Positions 1-8,395 of a DNA stretch of 64,000 nt are shown here, piece after piece. Below the pieces are notes generated by a model. The model was not told where the DNA came from and searched no databases. It saw only the letters and a list, made by a program, of their open reading frames with translations. Made by a program: the position numbers and the translations under genes. Source of the stretch: Dermabacteraceae bacterium TAE3-ERU27. GTDB taxonomy: Bacteria > Actinomycetota > Actinomycetes > Actinomycetales > Dermabacteraceae. Numbering within the stretch: the stretch's first letter is position 1; each line of letters begins with the position of its first letter. The DNA is taken from positions 372,001 to 436,000 of the forward strand of contig JAHUUL010000002.1 of the NCBI GenBank assembly GCA_019218415.1, in the 5' to 3' direction.

Positions 1-641
1 CGGGCAATATTTTCCGACGCCTCCGGGTCGATTTCCACCCCGAGCCGCGCCGCGGAACGGCTCACCACCACGTCCAGTTCGCCCGGCCCGTAGTAGTCCA
101 GGTGGGCGGTGAAGCCAAAACGGTCGCGTAGCGGGGCGGGTAGCAGACCCGCGCGGGTGGTGGCACCGACGGCGGTAAAGGGAGGCAGTTCGAGCGGGAT
201 CGAGGTGGCCCCGACGCCCTTGCCCACCACGACGTCCACGCGGAAGTCTTCCATCGCCATGTAGAGCATTTCTTCGGCGGGGCGAGCCAGCCGGTGAATT
301 TCGTCGATGAAAAGTACCTCGCCCTCTTCCAGCGCCGACAGGATCGCCGCCAGGTCGCCTGCGTGCTGGATTGCGGGGCCGGAGGTGATGCGCAGCGGCA
401 CCCCCATCTCGTGCGCAATGATCATCGCGAGGGTGGTTTTCCCTAGCCCCGGCGGGCCCGAGAGCAAGACGTGTTCAGGGCTGCCGCCACGGGCGGAGGC
501 GGCGCTAAGCACCAGTTGCAGCTGCTCGCGCACCACCTGCTGGCCCACGAAGTCGGCCAGGCTGCGGGGGCGCAGCGCGGCTTCGGCGGCCCTATCCAGC
601 GCGCCCGCTTCGGGGACAACCACGCGTTCGGCATCGTTCAT
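1..641 (-). CDS. ruvB: Holliday junction branch migration helicase RuvB, N-terminal 213 residues (runs off left edge)
   Basis: AAA+ motor that, as a hexamer on RuvA-bound Holliday junctions, drives branch migration. Translation from the ATG at 641 starts MNDAERVV. It contains the conserved stretch around [11 protein letters not shown], Walker A GPPGLGKT at about residues 62-69, Walker B LFIDEIH at about 114-120 and the sensor/arginine region GATTRAG near residue 160. The family is about 340 residues, so roughly the last third (winged-helix DNA-binding domain) lies outside the window. The start overlaps the ruvA stop as ATGA, so translation is coupled to ruvA. Identification is certain; only the C-terminus is unseen. 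Confidence 0.97.
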   Translation of the reverse strand, partial: MNDAERVVVPEAGALDRAAEAALRPRSLADFVGQQVVREQLQLVLSAASARGGSPEHVLLSGPPGLGKTTLAMIIAHEMGVPLRITSGPAIQHAGDLAAILSALEEGEVLFIDEIHRLARPAEEMLYMAMEDFRVDVVVGKGVGATSIPLELPPFTAVGATTRAGLLPAPLRDRFGFTAHLDYYGPGELDVVVSRSAARLGVEIDPEASENIA

Positions 642-1249
642 CGGGTACCGCCCAGGCTCTTCAGCGCGGTGCGCAGCAGGGCGGAGCGTTCAGCACCGTC
701 TCCCAGGTGTTCGGCGGCGCGCTGCACCGCCTCGCTGGCGGCCTTTTCCTGCCAGCCCAGGCCGATCAGCGCGTTCACGACGTCGGCGCTATCCGGCTGC
801 AGCTGCGGTTGCGGCGTGGGGATCTCCACCTGGGCGGATGCCTCTGCGGGCGCGCTCACCTTGTCTTTTAGTTCGAGGATCATGCGGTTGGCAACCTTCG
901 GGCCGATCCCGGGGGTCTTCGTGATGGCCTTGGTATCGCCCGCCAGGACTGCGCGGCGCAGATCGTCCGGGCTAAGCACAGAAAGCAGCGCCAGCGCCGT
1001 GCGCGCACCTATTCCGGTGACGGACTGCACCAGCGTAAAGACGTCGGCATCGTCTCGTTCCAGGAAACCGAACAGCGTGAGGGAATCTTCGCGCACCACC
1101 AGTTCGGTAAATAACCGCACGCGCTGGCCGTGGCGCACCGCGTTCAGGGTCGGGTGGGTCGTGCGCACGTCGTAGCCGACGCCGCCTACCTCTAGCACCA
1201 GGCGGTCAAGACCGATCCAGGCGACCTCGCCCGTTAATGTTGCGATCAC
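638..1249 (-). CDS. ruvA: Holliday junction branch migration protein RuvA
   Basis: Tetrameric Holliday-junction-binding subunit that loads RuvB. The 203-residue product has the usual length. It has an N-terminal OB fold ([13 protein letters not shown]), helix-hairpin-helix motifs around [16 protein letters not shown] and [19 protein letters not shown] (about residues 78-137), a Pro/Gln-rich linker (about 143-155) and a C-terminal RuvB-contact domain (about 156-200). The start is GTG with GAGG about 10 bases upstream. It is separated from ruvC by a 58-base gap holding a LexA-like box, so ruvAB may have its own damage-inducible promoter. Confidence 0.97.
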   Translation of the reverse strand: MIATLTGEVAWIGLDRLVLEVGGVGYDVRTTHPTLNAVRHGQRVRLFTELVVREDSLTLFGFLERDDADVFTLVQSVTGIGARTALALLSVLSPDDLRRAVLAGDTKAITKTPGIGPKVANRMILELKDKVSAPAEASAQVEIPTPQPQLQPDSADVVNALIGLGWQEKAASEAVQRAAEHLGDGAERSALLRTALKSLGGTR

Positions 1250-1291
1250 GCGAAATTTTCCTCACTGCCCAGAACCAACCGTACAAAACAA

Positions 1292-1307
1292 TAGAACAAG
1301 TGTACGA
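1292..1307 (-). promoter_or_regulatory. LexA-like SOS box upstream of ruvAB
   Basis: Read on the minus strand the site is TCGTACACTTGTTCTA. It matches the actinobacterial/Gram-positive LexA consensus TCGAAC-N4-GTTCGA at 10 of the 12 defined positions. It lies directly after the ruvC stop and 43 bases before the ruvA GTG, where a promoter for ruvAB would be. SOS control of ruv genes is well known. Placement inside ruvC-ruvAB rather than before ruvC is what is unusual. No LexA gene is in the window, so function is inferred. Confidence 0.6.
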
Positions 1308-1892
1308 CTACCAGACGGTGTTTGACCTATCTCGTTTTCGGCGCGCCGCGCGTTCCGCCTCCGCCCAGACCGATTGCGCCGAGGTGCGGGCCGCCCCGCT
1401 CGCGTCGAGGCGCACCGAACCGCGCCCGCGCCAAAGGTGCGTGAGCGCGATAGCGAGGGCGTCGGCTGCGTCGGCGGGCTGCGGCAGTGTCGACATGCCA
1501 AGCACCTTCATCATGACCCGCTGGATCTGCGCCTTATCGGCGCGTCCGCTGCCTGTCACGGCCGCCTTAACCTCGCTCGGGGTATGTAGGGCCACGGGGA
1601 TTCCCCGCTCTGCCGCGATCACGATGGCTACCCCGGTGACCTGCGCGGTGCCCATCACCGTGGGCAGGTTGTTCTGCGCGAAGACGCGTTCTATGGCCAC
1701 CGCGTCGGGAGCGTGCCGTTCCACGACCTCGCTCAGGCCGCGCGAAATGGCGAGCAGGCGCGTATCTATCGCGCCGCCCGCCTCGCTACGGATTACCCCG
1801 ACATCGACCAGGCTGGCGCTGCGGCCGGTCCCGGCGTCAAGGACACCGTAACCGCACCTGGTCAGGCCCGGATCGATGCCGAGTACCCGCAC
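1308..1892 (-). CDS. ruvC: Holliday junction resolvase RuvC
   Basis: Dimeric RNase H-fold endonuclease that resolves Holliday junctions. The 194-residue product begins MRVLGIDPGLTRCGYG, with the first catalytic Asp at residue 7. It has the second acidic residue in VAIERVF (about 67-73) and the C-terminal acidic pair in ADAADALAIALTH (about 140-152). The start is GTG, 6 bases after the yebC stop, so it is co-transcribed with yebC. The last 35 or so residues, rich in Arg and Ala, are an unconserved tail. Confidence 0.97.
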   Translation of the reverse strand: MRVLGIDPGLTRCGYGVLDAGTGRSASLVDVGVIRSEAGGAIDTRLLAISRGLSEVVERHAPDAVAIERVFAQNNLPTVMGTAQVTGVAIVIAAERGIPVALHTPSEVKAAVTGSGRADKAQIQRVMMKVLGMSTLPQPADAADALAIALTHLWRGRGSVRLDASGAARTSAQSVWAEAERAARRKRDRSNTVW

Positions 1893-1898
1893 GCCTCT

Positions 1899-2657
1899 TT
1901 AGCCTTCGGCTTCGAGCTGCGCCGCTACGTCGTCCGGAATGTCCAGGTTCGAGTAAACGTTCTGCACGTCGTCGCTGTCTTCCAGCGCTTCGAGCAGGCG
2001 CAGCACCTTGCGCGCACCGTCCAGATCAACCGCGACCTTCATGCTGGGCACGAACTGGGCCTCGGCCGAGTCGTAGTCAATGCCGGCTTCCTGCAGCGCG
2101 GTACGCACCGCCACGAAGTCGCTGGCCTCGGAGTAAATCTCGAAGGTATCGCCCTCGTCTACGATCTCCTCCGCGCCCGCATCGAGCACCACTTCGAGGA
2201 TGTCGTCCTCGGTGCGATCGCCCTTGGGCAGGGTTACTACGCCCTTGCGATCGAACAGGTAGGAAACGGAGCCGGAATCGGCCATGTTGCCGCCGTTACG
2301 GGAGAACGCGACACGCACCTCGGAAACCGCGCGGTTCTTGTTGTCGGTCAGGCATTCGACCAGCACGGCCACGCCGCCGGGAGCGTAGCCCTCGTACATC
2401 AGGTTCAGGTAGTCGACGCCGCCGCCGTCAAGGCCGCCGCCGCGCTTAACGGCGCGGTCGATGTTGTCGTTAGGAACGGAAGACTTCTTGGCCTTCTGGA
2501 TCGCATCGAACAGGGTGGGGTTGCCTGCGGGGTCGGGGCCTCCCACGCGCGCAGCAACTTCGATGTTCTTGATCAGCTTGGCGAACAGCTTGCCGCGCTT
2601 AGCATCGATGGCGGCCTTCTTGTGTTTCGTGGTTGCCCATTTAGAGTGACCCGACAT
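1899..2657 (-). CDS. yebC: YebC/PmpR family protein
   Basis: Member of the YebC/TACO1 family, described both as DNA-binding regulator and as ribosome-associated factor for translation of difficult (polyproline) sequences. The product starts [23 protein letters not shown], the family signature, followed by [10 protein letters not shown] and [17 protein letters not shown]. Length is 252 residues, as expected. The ATG at 2657 was chosen because it starts the conserved N-terminus. An in-frame GTG 9 bases upstream would add MET. Its position just before ruvC is conserved in actinobacteria. Confidence 0.95.
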   Translation of the reverse strand: MSGHSKWATTKHKKAAIDAKRGKLFAKLIKNIEVAARVGGPDPAGNPTLFDAIQKAKKSSVPNDNIDRAVKRGGGLDGGGVDYLNLMYEGYAPGGVAVLVECLTDNKNRAVSEVRVAFSRNGGNMADSGSVSYLFDRKGVVTLPKGDRTEDDILEVVLDAGAEEIVDEGDTFEIYSEASDFVAVRTALQEAGIDYDSAEAQFVPSMKVAVDLDGARKVLRLLEALEDSDDVQNVYSNLDIPDDVAAQLEAEG

Positions 2658-2746
2658 GGTCTCCACCCTTTCTACGAATATTTCCCCGCTTAGTGCGGGC
2701 TAGGTTTACGCCTCTCGGCGTGGTTTGAGGATCGCGCCCTGACATT

Positions 2747-3970
2747 CTACGAGGTATGCGGCGGCGGCGTTGCCACCACCGGGTAGCTGAGGGCGCTCAG
2801 CTTCCTGCGAGCCGCGGTGACTCGCTCCAAAAGGGACATTTCCGTGCGCCGCGCTTTTTCGCCGAATTCCCCGTTTATCGCCGCGTTTCGCTGCACCGCC
2901 AGCTCCCCCGCCGCGAGCTGAAATTCGCGCATCGCCGCGAGCGGGAGCGCTCCCGAGCGTGCCGCCCAGCGGCGTGCCCGGCGGCGTTTGCGCAGCGAAA
3001 CCATCATCTCTACCTCCTGCGGGCTGAACCAGCCCGCCCGGCCGTAGACGGTGAGTTGCCTGCGCAGAATCTTCTTTTCGCGCCACCGCAGCCAGATCAC
3101 TACCGACCCCAGGAACAGGAAGATCGGCACCTGCAGGGCCAGGTACCAGACCAGGATGGCCGACGCGTTCTGGCCAAACCCGAGCGCGGGCAGGTAGAAA
3201 CCGGAGCCATTCCAGAGCGCGTGTAGCAGCATGCCAAACCCGATCATGCCGGGCAGCAGCGTGAAATAGAGCGGCAGATAGCGGCGCTCCGCAGCCACGC
3301 CCGCGCCGAAACCGGCCAGCGAGGTGAAGCAGACGTGCGCGAACGGGCTAAATACGCCGCGCATAACGAACACGGCCCAGAAGTTACTGGAGTCGCCGCT
3401 GATGCCGCTTTCTTGCAGGGCGCGCCCGAAGTAAAGAATGTTTTCCGTGAAGGCGAAACCGGCGGCTATCAGGGCGGCGTACACGATGCCGTCGATCGGC
3501 CCGGCGATGTAGCGCCGACCGAAGATGAGCAGGATCAGGATGCCCGCGCTCTTGGCGCCCTCTTCTACCAGGGGGGCCTGAATCACCGGCCCGATGAAGT
3601 TCGCGGCCTCCCGCGTGGCACCGTTGAAGGCGAGCGCCACCTCGATTACCCCGCCGAGCACCAAAGCCGCAAAAACGGAGGCGATGGCGCCCCAGGCGAA
3701 CGCGAAGAAGAGAGCACCGCGCGGTTCGGGGGTGAAGCGGTCGATCCAACGGATCACCAGGAACAGCATCCCGAACGGGATCAAGGCCGCCCCGCCCGCC
3801 GCCAGGGTGAGCCCGAAACCGAGCTGGAGCCCCATAAAAACGGCGATGGCAAGCAGCATCACGGCGAAGGCTCCCCAGGTGAGTCCCTTACCGATGTACC
3901 TCCGCCAACGGCGGGGTTTGCGCGGCGCGGGCGGCGTCTGCTGAATGGGGGTAAACAGCGGTGCGCTCAC
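2747..3970 (-). CDS. PrsW-family intramembrane metalloprotease
   Basis: Polytopic membrane protein of 407 residues. It shows the PrsW/CAAX-protease-like motifs EEGAK (about 138-142), FAFTENILYFGR (about 173-184) and two further helices carrying candidate ligands in HVCFTSLAGFG and LLHALWNGS. Known family members cleave membrane-bound anti-sigma factors (PrsW) or related substrates; the substrate here is unknown. A basic cytoplasmic tail of about 95 residues follows the last helix. The GTG at 3970 overlaps the pgsA stop as GTGA, and GGAGGG lies 6 bases upstream, so this start is preferred over one further upstream. It occupies the place that PIM-biosynthesis genes hold in mycobacteria. Confidence 0.88.
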   Translation of the reverse strand: MSAPLFTPIQQTPPAPRKPRRWRRYIGKGLTWGAFAVMLLAIAVFMGLQLGFGLTLAAGGAALIPFGMLFLVIRWIDRFTPEPRGALFFAFAWGAIASVFAALVLGGVIEVALAFNGATREAANFIGPVIQAPLVEEGAKSAGILILLIFGRRYIAGPIDGIVYAALIAAGFAFTENILYFGRALQESGISGDSSNFWAVFVMRGVFSPFAHVCFTSLAGFGAGVAAERRYLPLYFTLLPGMIGFGMLLHALWNGSGFYLPALGFGQNASAILVWYLALQVPIFLFLGSVVIWLRWREKKILRRQLTVYGRAGWFSPQEVEMMVSLRKRRRARRWAARSGALPLAAMREFQLAAGELAVQRNAAINGEFGEKARRTEMSLLERVTAARRKLSALSYPVVATPPPHTS

Positions 3971-4584
3971 CGGCTGCCCTCCGCCCGGTAGACCACCGCC
4001 ATGCGCTGCCCGACTGTCCACAGCGAGGTCACGGTGAGAAGAGCCATCGCAGCCATCAGGAGCCAGTAGCCAAACAGGGCGCTCAGGAAGGTGCCGAGCA
4101 GCACCACCACTAGCCGGTCGGAGCGTTCCATCAGGCCCACGTTGCAGGCGATGCCGAGCGATTCCGCGCGTGCCTTGGCGTAGCTGACCAGCATGCCGCC
4201 GACCAGACTGACCAGGCAGAACACGACCAGCACCCCGGCGTAGGGGGCCTCCGGATCGACCAGGGCGAAGTGCAGCAAAAGCGCGCCGATTACGGCGGCG
4301 TCGGCCACCCTGTCCAGGGTTGAGTCTAGGAACCCGCCCCAGACCGTGACTTTGCCGGTGGCGCGTGCCACGAGGCCGTCCAGGCTGTCCAGCAGCACAA
4401 CCGCGGTGACCAGCCAGGGACCGATCAGGAAGTAACCGGGGATCAGGGTCGCGCAGGCAACCGCGACAGTTAGCGCGGTGCCCGCCCAGGTGATCGCGTC
4501 CGGGCTGATGTTCCAGCGGATCATGAGGTCCGCCAGCGGTTTGAACGCCGCCCCCACGGGCTTGCGTGCGTTACGTCCTAACAT
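3967..4584 (-). CDS. pgsA: CDP-alcohol phosphatidyltransferase (phosphatidylinositol phosphate synthase type)
   Basis: Integral membrane enzyme of 205 residues, joining CDP-diacylglycerol to an alcohol phosphate. The complete family signature DxxDGxxAR-x8-GxxxDxxxD is present (DSLDGLVAR, then GGFLDSTLDRVAD, about residues 66-94). Five to six membrane helices are visible. Actinobacterial neighbours (thrS, HIT, yebC) indicate the PgsA1 branch that makes phosphatidylinositol phosphate from inositol-1-phosphate; this substrate is an inference from context. The start overlaps the HIT gene by 7 bases. Confidence 0.9.
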   Translation of the reverse strand: MLGRNARKPVGAAFKPLADLMIRWNISPDAITWAGTALTVAVACATLIPGYFLIGPWLVTAVVLLDSLDGLVARATGKVTVWGGFLDSTLDRVADAAVIGALLLHFALVDPEAPYAGVLVVFCLVSLVGGMLVSYAKARAESLGIACNVGLMERSDRLVVVLLGTFLSALFGYWLLMAAMALLTVTSLWTVGQRMAVVYRAEGSR

Positions 4585-5138
4585 TCCCGCGCCTCAGTTT
4601 CGGGCCAGGCCTCGGCGAACATGCGCCGGGTGTCGGCCAGCAGGATCGGCAGCGCCTTGGTCTGGCCGACGATCGGCAGGAAGTTTGCGTCCCCCTGCCA
4701 GCGCGGCACCACGTGCTGGTGCAGGTGGGCGGCGATCCCCGCCCCGGCTACCTCTCCCTGGTTCATGCCCAGGTTGAAGCCCGCCGGGTTGGAGACGCGC
4801 CGCACCACCCGCATAGCGGTTTGGGTCAGTTCCGCGACCTCTCGCGTTTCTGCCGCTTTCAGATCCGTGTAGTCCGCGACGTGGCGGTACGGGCACACCA
4901 GCAGGTGCCCCGAGTTGTAGGGGAACAGGTTGAGCACCACGAAGGCGTGCTCTCCCCGGTGCACGATCAGCGACTCCTCGTCGTCGTGCCGCGGCGCCCG
5001 GCAAAACGGGCACTGCTCCCCCGCCCCGGCGTCTTTCGGCTTGCCCTCACCGTTGATGTAGACCATCCGGTGAGGGGTCCAGAGCCGCTGGTAGCCGTCG
5101 GGGACCCCGGTTAGGAGGGACGGATCTTCGTGCGACAT
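4578..5138 (-). CDS. HIT-domain nucleotide hydrolase/phosphorylase
   Basis: Histidine-triad protein of 186 residues. The triad is HLHQH at residues 138-142 followed by VV, with the catalytic central His. A CPFC pair at 43-46 resembles the zinc site of actinobacterial Ap4A phosphorylase/HIT proteins. The family splits or phosphorolyses dinucleoside polyphosphates such as Ap4A, which thiol-less aminoacyl-tRNA synthetases produce as a by-product, so location 8 bases after thrS is meaningful. The actual substrate is not determined by sequence. Translation is probably coupled to pgsA through the 7-base overlap. Confidence 0.92.
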   Translation of the reverse strand: MSHEDPSLLTGVPDGYQRLWTPHRMVYINGEGKPKDAGAGEQCPFCRAPRHDDEESLIVHRGEHAFVVLNLFPYNSGHLLVCPYRHVADYTDLKAAETREVAELTQTAMRVVRRVSNPAGFNLGMNQGEVAGAGIAAHLHQHVVPRWQGDANFLPIVGQTKALPILLADTRRMFAEAWPETEAREC

Positions 5139-5146
5139 GTCGCTCC

Positions 5147-7147
5147 TCAGACCTGCTGTTTGTTTGTGATGGCGGAAACGATGCGCTCCACGGCCTCATC
5201 GACGGCGATGCCGTTGTCCTGGCTGCCGTCACGCATGCGGAAGGAAACCGCACCCTTTTCCTGGTCCTCGCTGCCCGCGATGAGCAGGTAGGGCACCTTT
5301 TCCTTGGTGTGGTTGCGAATCTTCTTCTGCATGCGGTCGTCGGAGGCGTCTACCTCTACGCGCACGCCGCGCTCGCGCAGCTTGGCCGCCACCTCGTTCA
5401 GGTAGGGCACGTGGTCGGCCGCTACCGGGATGCAGACCACCTGGACGGGGGCCAGCCAGACCGGGAACGCGCCGGCGTAGTGCTCGAGCAGCACGCCGAA
5501 GAAGCGTTCGATGGAGCCAAACAGTGCGCGGTGGATCATCACCGGGCGCTGGCGGCTGCCGTCGGAAGCGGTGTATTCGAGGCCGAAGCGTTCCGGCAGG
5601 TTGAAGTCCAGCTGGATGGTGGACATCTGCCAGGTGCGGCCGATGGCGTCCTTCGCCTGCACCGAGATCTTCGGGCCGTAGAACGCCGCGCCGCCCGGGT
5701 CTGGCACCAGGTCCAGGCCAGAGGCAGTGGCTACCTCTTCCAGGACGCGGGTGGCTTCTTCCCAGGTGTCGTCGTCGCCGACGAACTTTTCGGGGTTCTT
5801 GGTGGAGAGCTCCAGGTAGAAGTCGTCCAGGCCGTAGTCCTTGAGCAGGTCAAGCACGAAGGTGAGCAGGGTGGTCAGCTCCTCGCGCATCTGTTCGCGG
5901 GTGCAGTAGATGTGGGCATCGTCCTGCGTGAAGCCGCGGGCGCGGGTCAGGCCGTGCACCACGCCCGACTTTTCGTTGCGGTATACCGTGCCGAACTCGA
6001 ACAGGCGCAGGGGCAGTTCGCGGTAGGAACGGCCGCGCGAACGGAAAATCAGGTTGTGCATCGGGCAGTTCATGGGCTTGAGGTAGTAGTCCTGGCCCTG
6101 CTTGGTGATGTTGCCCTCGGCGTCGCGTTCCTCGTCCATGTGCATGGCCGGGTACATGCCGTCCCGGTACCAGTCCAGGTGACCGGAGGTTTCGAAGAGC
6201 TGCCCCTTGGTGATGTGCGGGGTGTTGACGAACGAATACCCGGAGGCCACGTGCTGGCGGCGCGAGTAGTCCTCCATCTCCATGCGGATCATCGCGCCCT
6301 TGGGGTGGAATACCGCGAGGCCGGAGCCGATCTCGTCGGGGAAGGAGAACAGATCGAGTTCGCTGCCCAGGCGGCGGTGGTCGCGGCGTTCCGCCTCCGC
6401 GATGCGCTCCTGGTACGCCTTCAGATCGTCCTTGGTCGGCCAGGCCGTGCCGTAGACGCGCTGCAGCATCGGGTTCTTTTCGCTGCCGCGCCAGTAGGCG
6501 GCGGCGGAGCGGGTCAGCGCGAAACCGTTGCCGATGTATTTGGTGGAGGGCAGGTGGGGGCCGCGGCAGAGGTCGGTCCAGGCCACTTCGCCGTTGCGAC
6601 GCACGTTGTCGTACATGGTCAGGCCGCCGTCACCCACCTCGACGCTAGCGCCCTCCCCCGCTTCAGCGGCGGTGGACTTGAGGCCGATCAGTTCGAGCTT
6701 GTACGGTTCGTGCGCTTCCTCGCCGCGCGCGTCGTCGTCGCTGATTTCGCGGCGCACGAAGCGCTGGCCTTCCTTGACGATGCGCGACATCGCCTTTTCC
6801 AGCTTTTTGAGGTCTTCGGGGGTGAAGGGGTCCGCTACGTCGAAGTCGTAGTAGAAGCCGTCCTTGATGGGCGGGCCGATGCCGAGCTTCGCGTCCGGGT
6901 TCACCTGCTGCACCGCCTGCGCGAGCACGTGGGCGGTCGAGTGGCGCAGGATCTGCAGGCCGTCCTCGCTGGTGATGGTTACCGACTCAACCACGTCGCC
7001 GGGGGTGAGTTTGGTATCGAGGTCGCGCAGTTCGCCGTTGACGCGTAGCGCCACGACGTCCTTGCTGCCGGGGAATAGGTCAAGCCCACTCACCCCGTCG
7101 GCGATCTCGGTTTGCACGCCGTCGAGGGTGATTTCTGGTGCTGCCAC
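5147..7147 (-). CDS. thrS: Threonyl-tRNA synthetase
   Basis: Class II synthetase charging tRNA-Thr. The 666-residue product has an N-terminal TGS domain (about 1-65) and the editing/SAD domain with [11 protein letters not shown] (about 70-80) and the Cys/His region CRGPHLP (about 194-200). Then comes the catalytic core with the zinc-ligand region MNCPMH and motif 2 around [10 protein letters not shown], and an anticodon-binding domain at the C-terminus. The start is GTG ([10 protein letters not shown]) with AAGGAG 8 bases upstream. It heads the run thrS-HIT-pgsA-PrsW-yebC-ruvCAB. No T-box leader is visible upstream. Confidence 0.98.
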   Translation of the reverse strand: MAAPEITLDGVQTEIADGVSGLDLFPGSKDVVALRVNGELRDLDTKLTPGDVVESVTITSEDGLQILRHSTAHVLAQAVQQVNPDAKLGIGPPIKDGFYYDFDVADPFTPEDLKKLEKAMSRIVKEGQRFVRREISDDDARGEEAHEPYKLELIGLKSTAAEAGEGASVEVGDGGLTMYDNVRRNGEVAWTDLCRGPHLPSTKYIGNGFALTRSAAAYWRGSEKNPMLQRVYGTAWPTKDDLKAYQERIAEAERRDHRRLGSELDLFSFPDEIGSGLAVFHPKGAMIRMEMEDYSRRQHVASGYSFVNTPHITKGQLFETSGHLDWYRDGMYPAMHMDEERDAEGNITKQGQDYYLKPMNCPMHNLIFRSRGRSYRELPLRLFEFGTVYRNEKSGVVHGLTRARGFTQDDAHIYCTREQMREELTTLLTFVLDLLKDYGLDDFYLELSTKNPEKFVGDDDTWEEATRVLEEVATASGLDLVPDPGGAAFYGPKISVQAKDAIGRTWQMSTIQLDFNLPERFGLEYTASDGSRQRPVMIHRALFGSIERFFGVLLEHYAGAFPVWLAPVQVVCIPVAADHVPYLNEVAAKLRERGVRVEVDASDDRMQKKIRNHTKEKVPYLLIAGSEDQEKGAVSFRMRDGSQDNGIAVDEAVERIVSAITNKQQV

Positions 7148-7212
7148 AGGTGTTCTCCTTGTAGTGAAAATGGTCCGGCCTACGATGCCGGCTCATCCCC
7201 CATGTTAGCCGC

Positions 7213-7572
7213 TCAGGATATGTGCACCAGGATCGCCACCAGCATGAGTAGCGCGGCAAAGCTCACGGCTGCCGCCGCGAAAGCGAGAATCCGGGCCGAC
7301 GGCATCGGCACATGGTCGGTGTCGCTATTGAGCAGTACCCTTTGGATCGCCGCGTAGCGCCGTTCGGCGAAAAACACGATCGCCACGGAGGCACTCAATC
7401 CGAGGGCGCAGACCAGGAGCGAATAGGCCCCGAACACGTGGGGCAGGACTTTCAGGGCGATAAGCGAGCCGACGCCGAGCGCCAGCCCGGTACGCCGCCA
7501 GGAAAGCGCCGTGCGTTCGGGTTGCAGGCCCGGATCGAAAATCACCCTGCCCTCCGGTTCCGGGTGGCTCAC
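7213..7572 (-). CDS. DUF202 family membrane protein
   Basis: Small membrane protein of 119 residues with the DUF202 hallmark near the N-terminus (ERTALSWRRTGLAL, about residues 19-32) and three predicted helices. The function of DUF202 proteins is unknown. The GTG start overlaps the stop of the preceding DUF202 gene as GTGA, so the two are translationally coupled, a common paired arrangement suggesting a heteromeric membrane complex. Confidence in family is high, in role none. Confidence 0.85.
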   Translation of the reverse strand: MSHPEPEGRVIFDPGLQPERTALSWRRTGLALGVGSLIALKVLPHVFGAYSLLVCALGLSASVAIVFFAERRYAAIQRVLLNSDTDHVPMPSARILAFAAAAVSFAALLMLVAILVHIS

Positions 7573-7937
7573 GCCGTCAGCACCCCGATGAACAGCAGGA
7601 CACCCACCGCGAGGACCGCGACGGCGAGCGGTAGGGCTAGCAGGGCGTGCGGCAGGGGCTTATTCAGGCGCAGGCTGCGTTCGGTAGCTACCCAGCCGAG
7701 CCACGCTTGCAGGGGAGCCAAAATGCCGCACACGATCAGGATTAGGGAGGCCGCGAGGCGGTGGGGCGGGTTGATCCCCAGGCCGAGCGTTTCTAGCGCC
7801 ACCCCGCCCGCGATTAGTGCGAGGGAGGTGCGTAGCCAGGCGAGGAAGGTGCGTTCGTTAGCGAGGCTGAAACGTGCGTCCGGCTCGCTGCCGTGCCGGT
7901 AAACCCGCGCCGGGAAACGGGAATCTTGCTTCTCCAT
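7569..7937 (-). CDS. DUF202 family membrane protein (YidH type)
   Basis: Membrane protein of 122 residues with the YidH/DUF202 motif FSLANERTFLAWLRTSLALIAGG near residues 24-46 and three helices. The start at 7937 (MEKQDSRF) was chosen because GGAG lies 5 bases upstream. An ATG 15 bases further upstream has no ribosome site. It lies 62 bases downstream of the second tRNA-Glu, on the same strand, and could be co-transcribed with the tRNA genes. Function unknown. Confidence 0.85.
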   Translation of the reverse strand: MEKQDSRFPARVYRHGSEPDARFSLANERTFLAWLRTSLALIAGGVALETLGLGINPPHRLAASLILIVCGILAPLQAWLGWVATERSLRLNKPLPHALLALPLAVAVLAVGVLLFIGVLTA

Positions 7938-7999
7938 CGCAGCTCCATTCATAGATACAGGAAAAGCCCCGACACTTACGCGTCAGGACTCTTCATCTG

Positions 8000-8072
8000 T
8001 ACCCCGTACCGGATTTGAACCGGTGTTACCGCCGTGAGAGGGCGGCGTCCTAGGCCGCTAGACGAACGGGGC
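8000..8072 (-). tRNA. tRNA-Glu (CTC), copy 1
   Basis: 73-base cloverleaf on the minus strand. It has 5' GCCCCGT, D-arm, anticodon stem CCGCC/GGCGG enclosing loop CTCTCAC (anticodon CTC), and T-arm CCGGTTCAAATCCGG. The first acceptor pair is G1-U72 rather than Watson-Crick, unlike copy 2. CCA is not encoded. It is nearly identical to the neighbouring copy except for this end and a compensated pair in the anticodon stem. Confidence 0.95.
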
Positions 8073-8100
8073 CTAAACACTATCCGTAAATAATGTTTCG

Positions 8101-8173
8101 TGCCCCGTACCGGATTTGAACCGGTGTTACTGCCGTGAGAGGGCAGCGTCCTAGGCCGCTAGACGAACGGGGC
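8101..8173 (-). tRNA. tRNA-Glu (CTC), copy 2
   Basis: 73-base cloverleaf on the minus strand with a fully paired acceptor stem (GCCCCGT/ACGGGGC, discriminator A). The anticodon stem is CTGCC/GGCAG with loop CTCTCAC (anticodon CTC). It reads GAG. It lies 28 bases upstream of copy 1 and 31 bases downstream of tRNA-Gln, so the three form one transcription unit beside gltX, which encodes the synthetase that charges this tRNA. Confidence 0.97.
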
Positions 8174-8204
8174 GCGGACTTTAACAGGCGAACCTGTTTA
8201 AGCG

Positions 8205-8276
8205 CTGGGGTACCAGGACTCGAACCTAGAACAACTGAACCAGAATCAGCCGTGTTGCCAATTACACCATACCCCA
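8205..8276 (-). tRNA. tRNA-Gln (CTG)
   Basis: 72-base cloverleaf on the minus strand. It has acceptor TGGGGTA/TACCCCA, anticodon loop TTCTGGT (anticodon CTG), T-arm CTAGGTTCGAGTCCTGG and discriminator G. It is the first gene of the Gln-Glu-Glu tRNA cluster. In bacteria without GlnRS it is charged with Glu by GluRS (gltX next door) and amidated by GatCAB, also present in this window. Confidence 0.97.
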
Positions 8277-8326
8277 TGGTGGGAGCTTTCCAGCGGTTAA
8301 TCCGCTTTCCTGCAACGAGATAAAAC

Positions 8327-8354
8327 TTTATCCGAAGCGGGCGCGTTTACGCAA
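8327..8354 (-). promoter_or_regulatory. Possible promoter of the tRNA-Gln/Glu/Glu cluster
   Basis: Minus-strand TTGCGT (8354-8349), 16-base spacer, then GATAAA (8332-8327). Transcription would start near 8320, about 44 bases before tRNA-Gln. The surrounding stretch is AT-richer than its flanks. The match to a sigma-70-type promoter is moderate and unsupported by other data. Confidence 0.4.
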
Positions 8355-8369
8355 ACTAAAGCCCCCAAA

Positions 8370-8389
8370 GTGGCTGTGAGGTCAGCCAC
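8370..8389 (-). terminator. Hairpin downstream of gltX
   Basis: On the minus strand GTGGCTG-6 nt-CAGCCAC is a perfect 7-bp stem. It is followed by TTTGGGGGCTTT rather than a clean U-run. It lies just after the gltX stop and before the tRNA promoter, so a terminator for gltX is the simplest reading. Confidence 0.5.
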
Positions 8390-8395
8390 CCAAGG

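Noticed and set aside
5309-7048. Long plus-strand open frame opposite thrS
   Set aside because: Antisense shadow of thrS with low-complexity Val/Ala/Gly/His content, no ribosome site and no recognisable domain.
7148-7212. Possible T-box or attenuator before thrS
   Set aside because: The region upstream of the thrS start is too short and lacks the specifier loop and T-box sequence.
8080-8323. Short frames on both strands across the tRNA cluster
   Set aside because: They translate tRNA sequence; the cloverleaves explain this region fully.
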